The position numbers and the translations under genes are program-made. This document shows positions 24,801 to 42,332 of a DNA stretch of 64,000 bases, one piece after another (position 1 is the first letter of the stretch; each line of letters begins with the position of its first letter). Origin of the DNA: Cylicocyclus nassatus (lineage: Eukaryota; Nematoda; Chromadorea; Rhabditida; Strongylidae); contig CATQJL010000326.1 in NCBI GenBank assembly GCA_958299035.1, positions 2,122,232 to 2,186,231 on the forward strand, written 5' to 3'. Below the pieces are notes generated by a model. The model was not told the DNA's origin. It was given only the letters and a program-made list of their open reading frames with translations, and ran no database searches.

Positions 24801-24967
24801 AATCAATAGTAGGTTTACAGTTGAGCTGTTCGCATATCTTCTGCGTTTCTTGCATTGATACTTGGCTTGAAAGTGAGAATACATGCCCAATGTGTCGAGC
24901 TGTTGTTGAGAAAAAAGACAACTCATGGAAAAGCGGAGCTACGAGTAAGGGGATACGTCTTTGCTAG
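21833..24967 (+). CDS. RNFT1/RNFT2-like multi-pass membrane RING-finger E3 ubiquitin ligase
   Basis: Twelve exons: 21833-21907, 22351-22423, 22487-22564, 22618-22718, 22926-23076, 23129-23256, 23684-23776, 24082-24150, 24198-24314, 24373-24433, 24678-24770, 24821-24967. The N-terminal part is soluble and Ser/Gln/Glu-rich, then come several TM helices (TMVTAIVPFVLIFVLKMVFD, SILIFVVLFYFTSGLYIYDD, FTIFVLIITDTFVKMLV), the RNFT-type YRCVIPVPQWLHYF segment and LYAILK. The C-terminus is a RING-H2-type finger: CSICHGDF....CSHIFCVSCIDTWL....CPMCR. RNFT proteins ubiquitinate substrates at the ER membrane. The start is supported by the splice acceptor one base upstream. Intron 6 carries a 350-bp MITE. 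Confidence 0.92.
23301..23653. mobile_element. MITE with 'AAGGCAGCGTCCAG' termini
   Basis: About 350 bp with terminal repeats AAGGCAGCGTCCAGACAAAT and a complement with two differences at the right end (GGCAAGTCTGGAC variant). Inner arms are also complementary (GGGGCCCTA... against TAGGGCCCC). Located in RNFT-like intron 6. Half of a related copy is at about 57205-57365. Confidence 0.8.
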
Positions 24968-26188
24968 GGTTAACAGAGGTATGAAATATAGAGTATTTAT
25001 CAGTGCAAAAGCAGAAATAGTTTATTTTTTCTGAGGCTTACAAATGAGCTGACAAGATTGTTGAAATTGCCGTCTTTGAACCATTTCTTCTGTTTGTTCT
25101 CTGGTCTTTCATTGGTTACCTACGTTCTTTATTGTATGTTCTCGGCGCTAGTCTTATGTATTGATTGTATAGCTCAGTGCTTAGCATGCGTTTGGTTTAT
25201 CGACTATAATGTTTGACAGCCTGTCGTTAACACGAAAAATCTTATGCAGAAGCCATTTGACCTCTCGTGCTACTGCTTCGGATCAGTACCTTATTATAAA
25301 TTTAGCGATTTTCCTTCTTACATCATCGAGTTCTACCGGTGAAATCAAGCAGTGACAAATGATGACTCACTCTTCAACCTCTCAGGTAGCTCCGTGCTGA
25401 CACTGAGAAGTGGCATGAGGCGTACGAAATTATGCTTTTGACTAATAACAGTTAGTGATATTTTAGAGCAGATCATCGCTGCAAATTTTATGGTCAATAT
25501 GCCTCGAACATAAGCTGAATACTTTATCTGCAGACAAGTAACCAAGAAAACGCGCAACATAGATTTAATTGCGTTTCCAGTATTACTGCGGCTCTGTATG
25601 AAGTGTGCAAAGGAAACGGGCTACGCTTTTCTTGAGACTGCTTGCAGTGATTTCTCAGGGCTATCACTGAGTTCATTATCATCGCAGTTATTTTCTTGTT
25701 GTATGTAGTTCATAACTCAGAGTTATCAAGTAGCAAGTGAGGTTGAAGCTACGTATTCTGCTCTTTTCACTCTGTCGTTATGATTTGAATTCATATCCAT
25801 TTCATTGAAGTTTTCCTTGACTGCTCTTCTTTGATTTTGTCTTGTCGGTCTATGCAACAATGTTAACGTGTCCTGAATACGTGTAAATTTTGTTGTTTCG
25901 TAGCTTGAGAAGTAAATGGAGAATATAACCTGTTGATCGTTTCAGTGGGTTTATTTGCTTTCATATCATATAGAAGTTTATTAGCGAATATCAAAGCGGT
26001 AGTATAGTCGATTAGTTGACCGTAGGGACTGGACATCACTGCGGAGCGGGCGCTGCGAGGTAAACGCTTGCCCCAATACAAATTCGCCATTGTACAAGTC
26101 GTGATCTCGCAACTTTTCAGCCGCGCCGCGCGTGGTCCGCAGCGTTTGAGCAGTCCATGCGGTCAAATTGACGGTAAGTTCCGATTGC
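24968..26188. other. intergenic between convergent genes
   Basis: 3' flank of the RING gene (+) and of a minus-strand membrane protein. Apart from the small TIR element at 25995-26182 nothing is recognised; ORFs here are short and unsupported. Confidence 0.4.
25995..26182. mobile_element. small TIR element, copy A
   Basis: About 185 bp, highly similar to copy B at 30184-30362 (shared GGACATCACTGCGGAGC and GCCGCGCCGCGCGTGGTC). Ends are degenerate versions of copy B's terminal repeats (GTCGATTAGTTGACCG... / ...CGGTCAAATTGAC). Confidence 0.75.
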
Positions 26189-29100
26189 CTATGACTGCAC
26201 CACAGAATAGTCGGAAGTAACGAGATTATCCCTCATTTCATCATCCATTGAGCCAAATAATCTCCGAACTAAGCGATAGATTGGACGACGCTTTACGTAT
26301 ATAATAGTGGCGATATTTGAGATCAACAGCAATGCCACAGTAGCTCCAAGAATCTGGAAAATATTTCCAGTTAGTTCTCTTGGTCTCTCTAGAAGGAACA
26401 TTTTGGAGATAATGCATCTCTTGCAACTTGAGGATTGTGACCCATTAGGGGAAAAAAGCTATCATCACTTTCTTTCCTCCTCTATTTGTAATTGCGGCAC
26501 GTGGTGATCCCACGGATCTGGTTGATAATCTCTTGAAAATTTCTCGAATTTGACTGCTCAGAAGTGTTAGAAATCCGAGCTTTTCAACAGTGTATCAATT
26601 ATGAATTGATAGTGCATAGAGATTCCATTGCTGCAGCGCTAAAGTTTACCATACCTCCCTTCCTCTTCTTCTGTTTCCTCTTCCCCCTCCCCCCCCCCCT
26701 TCCCCCCTTCCAGCACTTTCTCCATTTCTGAGGGAGGAAAAAAGCCCAAACCCTTTTTACATACAGCGGACCCGGCTCTTCCCACCGTACCTATGCGTGC
26801 AAGCAGTCGGTCTTATAGGCACCTTCTACACAGATTCTCGACTCCTATGGTTTTGTCGTTCCGAGGGTCTTCTCATGTCTCTGTCTCACAAATATGAACT
26901 TGAGATCCGCGAAGATTCCGACAATCCCCGTTTTGGAGAACCCGCGGATCTCATGAACGGCGACTGGCGAGCACGGACGGGCATTACTGGAGGGGGCGTT
27001 GTCGCCTTGGGGTTCTCTTCTCTCTTCGTTGTTCCAGAGCGATTTTCTTGCTTTCGAAGCGACATTCTGCGCCGCGACATGGGCATTGGCTTGATAGGGG
27101 GTTCCGCTACCATATGCTGCCAAAAGCTCAAGACCCCTAATTTGAGGTAAACGGTGTCTTCAAAGGCGTGGTTCGGCAAAATACCCGCTTCAAAACGTTT
27201 TCAGGACTTGCGTGAATTGGAAGGTGGGGTTGAGGTTACGCTGTACTTGCGAGGTGTACTACGCAACATTACCAGAACCTGACGAGGTAAATTTTGCCGA
27301 GCCACTGCCTTCAAGAGTTGCCATTTAGGTGCGCGATAGCGTTGTCCACTTCGCGACAGCAGATCCTCTGCCCTCGTGCGGAACTAGGGGTGTAGGGCGA
27401 TTCGCACGACCGTGAGGCTTTCCGCACACCACCGTCGCGCGCGACACACCCTGCGGCGGCGTTTGCCTAAGCAAAACAGGGGGAGTGAAGATTTGCGGCG
27501 TGCGTGAAGTGTTAAGACAAGTCAAAATCAGGGTGGCGTTGGAGACCGTCCGTGCGAAAAGACCGTCTCCCCGGAACTAGACTTTCCTAGTGCTACACAA
27601 TTAGGGGTGTAGGGCGATTCGCACGACCGTTATGCTTTCCATACGGGATCATCTCCGCGCGCGACACATCCTGCGGCGGCTTCCCTAAGCAAAACAAGGG
27701 GAGGAAAGGTTTGCGGCGTGCGCGACGTGTTCAGACAAGTCAAAATCAGGGTGGCGCTTGAGAGCGCCCGTGCGAAAAGACCGTCTCCCCACAATTAGTT
27801 CCCACCAGATTTGGTGTATGTGGATTTTCACAAATTTTATTAGGTGGCCTCCATATCAGTCCAATGCTCATGTCTCATTGCCTGTGGCCTCTTCTACGTC
27901 AACAAAATTGCGCCCAAAGTGGCGCGCGGAGCGCGTTTCGGCTCGCGCTGGACAACTTGTCGGTTTCCTGTCGCATTTTAACATGTCTTTGCAGGCGACG
28001 CGTTCCTTCCTGACGTGTCTGACCCTGCGGCAAAAGGAAGGGCAAGCGTTAGGCGACAAAACGTGCAAAAAGCAAGCAATGCAAGGCAGGCATACTTCGC
28101 GCGATATCAGTCGCTGTGCGATTTGGCAGTGCAGCGTTTACTTATAATTGGTCGTGAGCGCGCTTTCCTGCCAGATCTAATGCTTTTGTTAGGAGTTTAC
28201 AGAAGCTACCTGCCATGCATCTGACAAGGAGAGGATACCTGGTCGAAAACACCAATCCAGATGAGACATATATCATCTCAAAGCGCTTGAAATGTTAATT
28301 CCAAATCTGTAGTTTCTAGCTGTGGAGCAAATTTGTAGAAGGAGTTATGAGGGGTGTTTCCCCCTGGGGTTGAGGCGCAATCTAGCAGGTCTCACCCTAT
28401 CTATGAGCACTGTAGAGGGGTATCGACTGGTGGCGACTGGCCTAGTGGTAAGTGACTTGCTTGATAAGGAGAGTGTCAAGGTTTTACCCTTCGCATGCAA
28501 CTTCATCGCAGTTTTCGCAAAAATGAGCTTCTAAATGGCTTTGGAGCCCAAAAGCCTGAAATTTCTGATAATTTGTTGACGCTATTTCAAGGTAGAAGTG
28601 TTAAAAACCAAAGTAATATGAGTATTGTAATCCTTATTGTAATCTTCATACAAATTATACCACTAGGACAACCTAGTTGGTACTCCTCTACAGTGCTCAT
28701 AGATAAGGGAAGAGCTGCTGGAGGGCGCCTCAACCCCAGAGGGAAGCACCTTCATAACTCCTTCTAGAAAACCGCTCCGCAGCTAGAAACTACAGATTTG
28801 AAATCAACGTTTCAAGCGCTTTGAGATGATATATGTCTCATATGGATTGGTGCTTTCGACTAAGTATCCTCTCCTTGTGAGACCCGTGCACGGTTAATCT
28901 ATGAATACCTGGCGAACCGCCAAATCGTCAGGACGTAGCGATTTGACGGAATCGCTGGAGGTATGCCACAGCCCCAAAGCCCGTAACTCACAACTATGCG
29001 CCATTTTTCTGGCGTCGAGTTATGTGCCGGACCGGACCCGACCCCTACACCTCCTTTTCCCGCCGAAGACGTTTGCAGGGAGAGTTTTTTGGGGTACAAG

Positions 29101-30110
29101 AAAATGAGTTTGTCGCCTAATGCCTTACACCCCGCAGCGTGCAAGCGAGGGGTCTGCTCGGATCCCACTGGTACGAGCAGGAGACACGTCCTTGCGAAAG
29201 AGGGTTCAGTCGAGTAGATTTTCGCCTAATATAGCGTGCTCACACTGCAGTTGAAATGCGGTAAAAGTTGCGCGTGAACAAATAGCCACGCCAGTAAGTC
29301 GGTATTCTGCGCGCGCAATTGGACGGCGCAAAGGGCTAGCTATTTGTTCACGCGCAAACTTTACCACATTTCACCTGCAGTCCAAACACACCATATTGAG
29401 CGGAAAATCTACTCGACTGCACAAGTGAACTATGCACAGGACAATTTTCAAATGGTAACAAGTACAATCGATGTCAACCACGTGCTCCGTTTTCCGTAGT
29501 GTCTACGCATTCGCAGCTCGTGGACATTGCGCAGAAATCTGCAGTCGAGGCAGCATACGCCGTAACGCCGTACACCGAACGCTGCAGAGGTTCCAGCGTT
29601 GCGCATGAGCTGATCGGCAAGGGAGAACATTGCTAACACAGACTGTAGTCTATTTTAAAGTAGAAAACTTCCAGAAAATCAAGCAACAGTGACATTTCAA
29701 GACCACTTCAGCTGGTCTCTTTTGCCATTTCAACATAAAATACTTACTACAGATAGAGCATGACAAGCGCGGATTTTTGCGCCACAATGCTTGGTGTTTG
29801 TCTCATTCATCCAAAAATCCATTCCGTAGTACGTGCTTTCTACAGAAGGCAGCTGAAACACTAATGGTGTAATCAAACAGTGAACTCTTGAAAATGAATA
29901 GAGTACATTATCAATCAAGTGCAGGCTGTTAGCAGATTCCGAGGAAAGATTTCTAAAACAAGAACGAAGTGCAGAACAGCAATAGTTTCGAAATCATTCG
30001 TGATCCAGTGTGACTCAGCGAAGAGCGTTGACATGGCTGACCGTCCACGTGCAGGCAGCTGGTTTTCTGGCTTATACACGTGCCCAGACAGTGTCTTCAC
30101 AAAAGTCTGA
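26189..30110 (-). CDS. unrecognised type-I-like membrane protein (exons of one probable gene)
   Basis: Exons with good splice sites on one strand: 29852-29748 (LPSVESTYYGMDFWMNETN then TKHCGAKIRACHALSV, with an N-glycosylation site and Cys), 29642 to about 29460 (starts SVLAMFSLADQLMRNAG in phase; contains CCLDC), and a last exon 26353-26189 with a TM helix (ILGATVALLLISNIATIIYV) followed by a basic stop-transfer (KRRPIYRLVRRLF) and an acidic tail. All three connect in phase 0. This suggests an extracellular Cys-containing region, one TM segment and a 40-residue cytoplasmic tail. A further exon may precede it (about 30110-29940, TFVKTLSGHVYKPENQLP) but lacks a convincing donor. The intron of about 3.1 kb is filled by repeats. 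No family recognised. Confidence 0.45.
26660..26720 (+). repeat. C/T-rich low-complexity tract
   Basis: TCTTCCCCCTCCCCCCCCCC followed by more C runs. Simple sequence in the large intron of the minus-strand membrane protein. Confidence 0.7.
27285..27306. repeat. 'GAGCCACTGCC' transposon-end fragment
   Basis: Contains TTTTGCCGAGCCACTGCCTT, the same end as the foldback at 63036-63439 and the fragments near 61740, 62397, 63610 and 63640. Its partner end was not located. Confidence 0.5.
27385..27795. repeat. tandem duplication of a 210-bp GC-rich unit
   Basis: Two units starting GGGGTGTAGGGCGATTCGCA (about 27388 and 27604), sharing GCGCGCGACACA, AGACAAGTCAAAATCAGGGT and GTGCGAAAAGACCGTCTCCC. Divergence is moderate. 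No coding sense seen; the high GC contrasts with the rest of the window. Confidence 0.75.
27800..28225. other. GC-rich sequence without recognisable gene
   Basis: Open in two plus frames but with no splice or family support. GCGTTAGGCGACAAAACGTG near 28048 has an inverted partner near 29105 (TTTGTCGCCTAATGC), so it probably belongs to an older element into which the foldback 28228-28880 inserted. Confidence 0.35.
28228..28880. mobile_element. foldback element, 0.65 kb
   Basis: Ends ACAAGGAGAGGATAC and complement GTATCCTCTCCTTGT. Arms of about 200 bp pair closely (TATATCATCTCAAAGCGCTT against AAGCGCTTTGAGATGATATA; GAGGGGTGTTTCCCCCTGGG against its complement). The centre is AT-rich and has no coding capacity. 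Confidence 0.85.
29209..29421. mobile_element. palindromic MITE, 0.21 kb
   Basis: Ends CAGTCGAGTAGATTTTC and exact complement GAAAATCTACTCGACTG. Inner arms pair (GCGCGTGAACAAATAGC against GCTATTTGTTCACGCGC). A compact hairpin element with no coding capacity. Confidence 0.85.
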
Positions 30111-30183
30111 AATCCTAATATCTTGCCTAAGGAGCGTGTCATGTCCAGCTCCCAGAAAAATTTTTTGGTAAATTATCTAATAA

Positions 30184-30362
30184 GGTATAGTTGATTCGTT
30201 GACCACACGGACCGGACATCACTGCGGAGCACGCGCGGTGAGGTAAAATGCTTGCCCCAGTACAAATTTGCCATGGTACAAGTCGTACTCACGACAATTA
30301 AGCCGCGCCGCGCGTGGTCGCAGCCTTTGAGCAGTCCGTGCGGTAAGCGAATCGACGATACT
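30184..30362. mobile_element. small TIR element, copy B
   Basis: About 180 bp with terminal repeats GTTGATTCGTTGACCACACG and GTCGATTCGCTTACCGCACG (complement of the right end). Same family as 25995-26182. Confidence 0.8.
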
Positions 30363-30399
30363 CAACAAATTTTTGTGAAAAAGTCATGTAAGAATTTGA

Positions 30400-31268
30400 A
30401 CATGCTCAAATTACCTGCATAGTTTCATGCTCATGGAGCAACTAGAAACTTGCGATCTCTCTAGTAAAAGGCATGCTCTACAAGTTGGGGACGTTTGATG
30501 CCTTATAGGATAGAAGGAGGATGATGAAGAGAGAATGACTTCCATCTTAGCAAATGTTCAGATCGCAGATGTGGTGATATTCCTAAGTAAGCTGTAAGGG
30601 ATGACCTTAATAAGTTTAATTCGTTCTCAAGAGTTTCATACATCCACTCAATTATCACCGCTGCACTTAACCCGAAAGAAGTCAACGCATTTCTAAGATT
30701 ATCGTGGAATTTCTCATTGCTCGGGGGGGGGGGAGTTCCATTTCAATCATCACATCAAATGAGTGTCACAGTGGCGTGCTCCTTCCGGTGTAGAAATCAA
30801 GACGCATATGGATGTCATCACTGAGAAAGAGGTGTGATTGAGAAGGTTCAGGAAGATGCGATAATCTGCATTGACTGTATTTCAGGGACAATGATCATAC
30901 TACACCCTAACCGCTTAGTCGAGTAGATAGATCATGCAGAAAAGTACATATTCTTTATTCTAGAGAGAATATTCTTATGGACATTATTTGCTCAGCTCTT
31001 GCATATTTGGTGCACATCACATTTTTGCTTCTATAACAACTTTCTATGATATTACTATCTACTAATATCTCATACAACTGAAGGTTCTATGCAAATTCAA
31101 ACTGCACGGGAACCTATATGGAATGGATGGAGATGGCATGAAAGTCTGGGATACTATACACAATCATGCTATCACAAATGGTTCAACAGTAAAGTAAGCG
31201 AGATGAGAGATAAAAGTGAGAATGACTTATCGGTCTGGTCTTAATATCAACAGGGTATATCATCAGGA
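30400..31268. other. intergenic, includes a poly-G run
   Basis: A minus-strand open stretch at 30710-30503 (EKFHDNLRNALTSFGLS...) looks mildly coding but has no clear splice partners and lies next to a 12-G run at 30722-30733. Otherwise nothing is recognised upstream of the V-ATPase 3' end. Confidence 0.3.
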
Positions 31269-38015
<6,747 letters not shown>

Positions 38016-38435
38016 CTTAAATAGATTATCGGATGAAAAAAAAAGAGGAAAAAAGATAATGCGATCAAATCGGGCAAAAATCGCCAAACATCAACTGCTC
38101 AGGAAAAAAATGACCATTGCTGTGTTTGTGATCGCACATAATGACAGAGAAACCCGCACACACACAATTTGATGTATCATTTTAGAACACTCTGAATGCA
38201 GTGGTTGACATGAATGAAACTGACGTATACTTGAAGTAAACAAATAAAAGCTTGATTTTTACATTCAAAATCGAAGACCAATGGCCATGGTCTCGCGGGA
38301 TTCGTGCCAGGACCTATAAGGAGGAACTACGGTCGCTTCCTATTTGCAATGATAAAACTGCCTGTCTACCTTTGTCTGTGGATGTTGGAACATCCAATTA
38401 CATGAGAAACTCCTGCTTACCTTTCTGCTCGTGCA
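38016..38435. other. 5' flank of the V-ATPase gene
   Basis: Upstream of the V-ATPase start. A/G-rich from 38035 to 38060. No other gene seen; the promoter is presumably here but no element is recognised. Confidence 0.35.
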
Positions 38436-38437
38436 TG

Positions 38438-38835
38438 TTTTTGGAACCCGTCATACTTCGCCGAAAAAAGCCCAAAGAAGCTCGGAAAAGCCGGAAAAAG
38501 CGCAAGAAAACCCAAAAAGCCCAAAAAAGCCCGAAAAAGCCTAGGAAATCACGGAAAAGCCCAAAAAGCCCAGAAGCGCCAGAAAGAGCCGACACTTCTC
38601 CCACGTTTTGGCGCCAAAACATGTGTGTTGATTTCGCAACCGAGTCTTTTTGGTTCATTTTCTGTCGTTTGCACGACAAAGTAATGTCAGAATTCCGTTA
38701 AAAGTTCGTTTCTGCGTTCCGGCTCCTTCTGGCGCTTTCGGGCTTTTTCGGGCTTTTTTGGGCTCTTTTGAGCTCTTTTAGGCTTCTTTGGGTGCTTTTG
38801 GTTTTTTTTCGGCGAAGTGTGAGGTTCCTTTGTCC
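38438..38835. repeat. long hairpin built of AAGCCC-type simple repeats
   Basis: Left arm GGAACCCGTCATACTTCGCC followed by repeated AAAAAGCCC units (38460-38590); right arm is the complement, GGGCTTTTT units ending TTTCGGCGAAGTGTGAGGTT (38715-38832). About 120 bp separate the arms. A K/S/P-rich ORF (KKPKEARKSRKKRKK...) across the left arm is a by-product of the repeat. Confidence 0.8.
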
Positions 38836-39103
38836 TTCCCTCTCTCTAGGCTCATTCTATAACAGATTGCTTCTACGCTAATTCTTCCTATTTCGAATCG
38901 CTCGTGGAAGCTATGAAGGCAGCGGCTTGGCAAAGCTCGATTAGAAAATTCTCACTTGTCTGAGGTTACCCACAGCGCTTTCCCGAATCTGTATTAGAGA
39001 GCGTGAGAAACAGCACATCCAAAGCCCACGAGTGAACTTGTTCACTTGCTTTCACGTTTATGGTAACCAACCCGACAAAATCGGATTTTCTGAGTATGTA
39101 TTA

Positions 39104-39963
39104 GGTCGTTCCATATGTAGCGTTTCCCTCCTCGTCCTTATTTCTCTGGATGGCGGTTGAGTTGCAACAAGAAGCGCTTATCGTTGAAAAGAGATTCATG
39201 CTCTTTATAATGAACCTATTGGTTTCGGAGCAAAGCCGGCCCGCTTCGATTTCTCGGGTTCCATAAGTGGAATTTTCAAAAGACAAAAAGAGGCATTTTC
39301 AACATTCGGTAACTTTTTCCTACGGAGAAAGTGTTTTTGCGTAAATTTTTTTCTTGCCGATTATAAAAATGGCGCTTTTTTGTCAGTATGAGATAAAAAG
39401 GAGTCAGACTGCAGCCTCACCAAGATTTTACATGGTCTGCCCTGAACGAGACTTTTTTAGAACGGGCAGGAGGTTCTGCACTGGAAATTGCTAGAGAAGA
39501 ACAAAACAGTTGACCATATCGTACGCAACCGAACTGCATCATCCAAACGAATCACCACTGCAAAAATGACCCAAAAGACAGGTCCAAACAGTTTTCTGCG
39601 CGACAGCATATGGCTTCGTACGGCAAACTTGGTCAAAGCTGTTTTGCAAGACTTGAGAGAAATGTCAGTATCCGATGTACCCTCAGACCTCGTCCCACCA
39701 GGTCATTATTTGTCCCTCTCAATTTCAGTCGCTTGAACGGTGCTTGTTCCATTTTTCGAGACAATCTCATGCGCTGGTTAGCCGGCTTTTTGGGACCAGA
39801 CCTGCTGAGTTTCGGAAAAAACAAAGCTGAAAATTTAACGGTATGGCGGTAACGGTAAGGCGGTGCACAACAGCGGAAAATACATTATCGACTGAATTTT
39901 GACAAAAATTTGTCATTTCGTTTTTTTTGTGAAAAGTCTACAACTCATGGAACGACCTAGTAG
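39104..39963 (+). mobile_element. decayed mariner transposon with transposase remnant
   Basis: Terminal repeats TAGGTCGTTCCATATG / CATGGAACGACCTA. Between 39465 and 39880 several plus frames together recall the C-terminal half of mariner transposase: EVLHW/LLEKNKTV, TANLVKAVLQDL, PSDLVPPGHYL (family: PYSPDLAP.DYHLF) and FGTRPAEFRKKQ. The frame changes at least twice and stops interrupt it, so it is a pseudogene. At 860 bp it is shorter than a full mariner (about 1.3 kb), so internal sequence is also lost. Confidence 0.75.
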
Positions 39964-40585
39964 TTTTGCCGAGTCACTCCTCATGAGTTAGTGTGGATTT
40001 TTCGAAGAATTGTGCTGTATGACACGTCCTTAAACACTCGAAATCCAATGCGAGTCTGTTTACAGTATGTTTCAACCCCCCATAGGTGAAGCATCTAAGT
40101 GGAGCAGCGCATCCGCATCGCAGGACGCTTTGGGAGCGCACGGCACTGGCACTTTACCAAGCAAAGACTAAGGAGAATGAAAAGACGCAAATCTGGGCTC
40201 TTGGCACGATGTGAGGTATAGCTGCGAAGCGGCGCGAACAGTTGCGAGGCGGACCACTGAGTTGAAATTTACTGTACCTGCACTCACGGAACCGTGCACC
40301 GACGTGGATGTCCTATACGCACGGATGATCACTCTCAAGTTGTGGCTGTTGCATGGAATCTTCATAAAATAGTGACAACAACGTGGTCTTTGCGCTCTTA
40401 CAAGACCGTAGAACACTCAACAGGAGACATCACTTTGATGCTCATCCATTCACTTTCCAGTATCTGAAAACTATTCTACGGGAGCAAAAAAGCGATTAGA
40501 GATGAAGTCAAGAAAATGCCATTGTGAAACTGCATAATCGTTGCTTGCAGCCATCGTCGCAATCTTATGATGCAATATGTAAGGT
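39964..40585. other. no recognisable gene
   Basis: Open frames on both strands but no splice or family support. Lies between two mobile elements. Confidence 0.35.
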
Positions 40586-40587
40586 TG

Positions 40588-42303
40588 CAGCCAGAGGTGC
40601 GATAGGTGGAGCCGGGCCCCCCAAAAGTGAAGGTGGTTCCAGCTACCACTGGCCGGCCAAATGTGAAGGTGGTAGTGCCGGACACTCACCTCTCAGAAAC
40701 GTCGAGCGGGGGGGGGGGGGAGGGACTTCGGATAATTGAAGAACTCTGACCCAACGGTCTCCTTGAGGGCCAACAAGTGTGACCTAACGGCCCTCTTTAG
40801 GGCCACAAATACGATGAGTACAGCGGCATAAAAATAAAAAAGAAATAAACGTGTTATTCAAATGGTCTATTTGTAAGTAAAACCCAGTTAGACTTTACGT
40901 ATTTTATTAAGTAAATTTTGTTATAACGTATTGCGAATAAAGTAGGTCGATCCAGGCAGTAACCACCGAGAACCAGAATTTCGAATAATAAAATAACGTA
41001 AAATCATGCAAAATTTCCACTGTTATATATCTGGTAGTTGAAGATGTCAGCAATTGCGACTTCATAGGTTTTTGAGGGCAAGTGTTGTTCTACCAGATAG
41101 TGAAAGAATCTGGTCGATTTGAGCAGTGGCCGCCGAGAACGAGAATTTTAAAAAATTAAGCGATTTTATGTTACTTAGTGACAGCTGACGTTTAAACTCC
41201 TATAAATCTGGAATGTGAAGGTGAGCAATGTTGCGACTTCATAGGTTTAGTAGAGCAAAAATTTCTCCATCGGATTATGTCTTAGCAGTACCGATCTATT
41301 GAGATAGCGCCGAGATTCAAGGTCTTGAAAAAGCAGGTAAAAAACCGCTTTTTGAACTTTAACAGCTCATAACTTCTTCAGAATTGCAGGAATCATGTTG
41401 CGACTTCATAGGTTAGATTCTTCTCATCAAGAGCTTTCAGATGATATATAATATGTGGGGGTTTCGCGCCTCTCACGGCATATGCCCGGGGGTGGAGACT
41501 TTTCACCCCAAAGTCTCCACTGGCGGTCTCCGGCCAATACATTAACATGGGCGAGGTGGAGACTTTGGGCTGAAAAGTCTCCACCCTGGGTTAGAGCCGC
41601 AAAAATCATTGAACCCCCCAACTATTATATATCATCTGAAAGCTCTTGATAGGAAGAATCTAACCCATGAAGTCGCAACATGATTCATGCAATTCTGAAG
41701 AAGTTATGAGCTGTTATTCAAAAAGCGGTTTTTTACCTGCTTTTTCAAGACCTTGAATCTCGGCGCTATCTCAATAGATCGGTACTGCTAAGACATAATC
41801 CGATGGAGAAATTTTTGCTCTACTAAACCTATGAAGTCGCAACATTGCACACCTTCACATTCCAGATTTATAGGAGTTTAAACGTCAGCTGTCACTAAGT
41901 AACCTGAAATCGCTTAATTTTTTAAAATTCTCGTTCTCGGCGGCCACTGCTCAAATCGACCAGATTCTTTCACTATCTGGTAGAACAACACTTGCCCTTG
42001 AAAACCTATGAAGTCGCAATTGCTGACATCTTCAACCACCAGATTTATTACAGTGGAAATTTCGCACGATTTTTCGCTACTTTGTCATTCGAAATACTGG
42101 TTCTCTGCGGTTACTGCCTAGATTGACCTACTACATGGATATATGCTCTCAATACTTTCTTTTGCGTTCCTTTTGCTCATTTTCCTTCTTTTAACCTTCA
42201 GCAAAAAATTTTTTTCAAACCCAAAAGTGAAGGTGGTCACCCGGCATCAGCTCAAAAGTGAAGGTAGGCGGAGACTCGGCTCCAACTATCGCACCTCTGG
42301 TTG
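40588..42303. mobile_element. 1.7-kb foldback element, family F1
   Basis: Ends GGTTGCAGCCAGAGGTGCGA and TCGCACCTCTGGTTGCAGC. The arms are nearly complete inverted copies: GTCGATCCAGGCAGTAACCA (40947) pairs with TGGTT..CTGCCTAGATTGAC (42105); the ACTTCATAGG blocks at 41060, 41240 and 41400 pair with CCTATGAAGT blocks at 42005, 41825 and 41665; the centre (41455-41640) is itself palindromic around GGTGGAGACTTT. Also has a repeated AAAGTGAAGGTGG motif near both ends. No coding capacity. A second, broken member is at 52085-53230. Confidence 0.85.
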
Positions 42304-42332
42304 CAGCTCATGATGTTGTAAGGTCATGTATC

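Noticed and set aside
38252..38701. 149-codon Lys/Ser/Pro-rich ORF
   Set aside because: Its repetitive part is the AAGCCC hairpin arm; there is no splice or family support.
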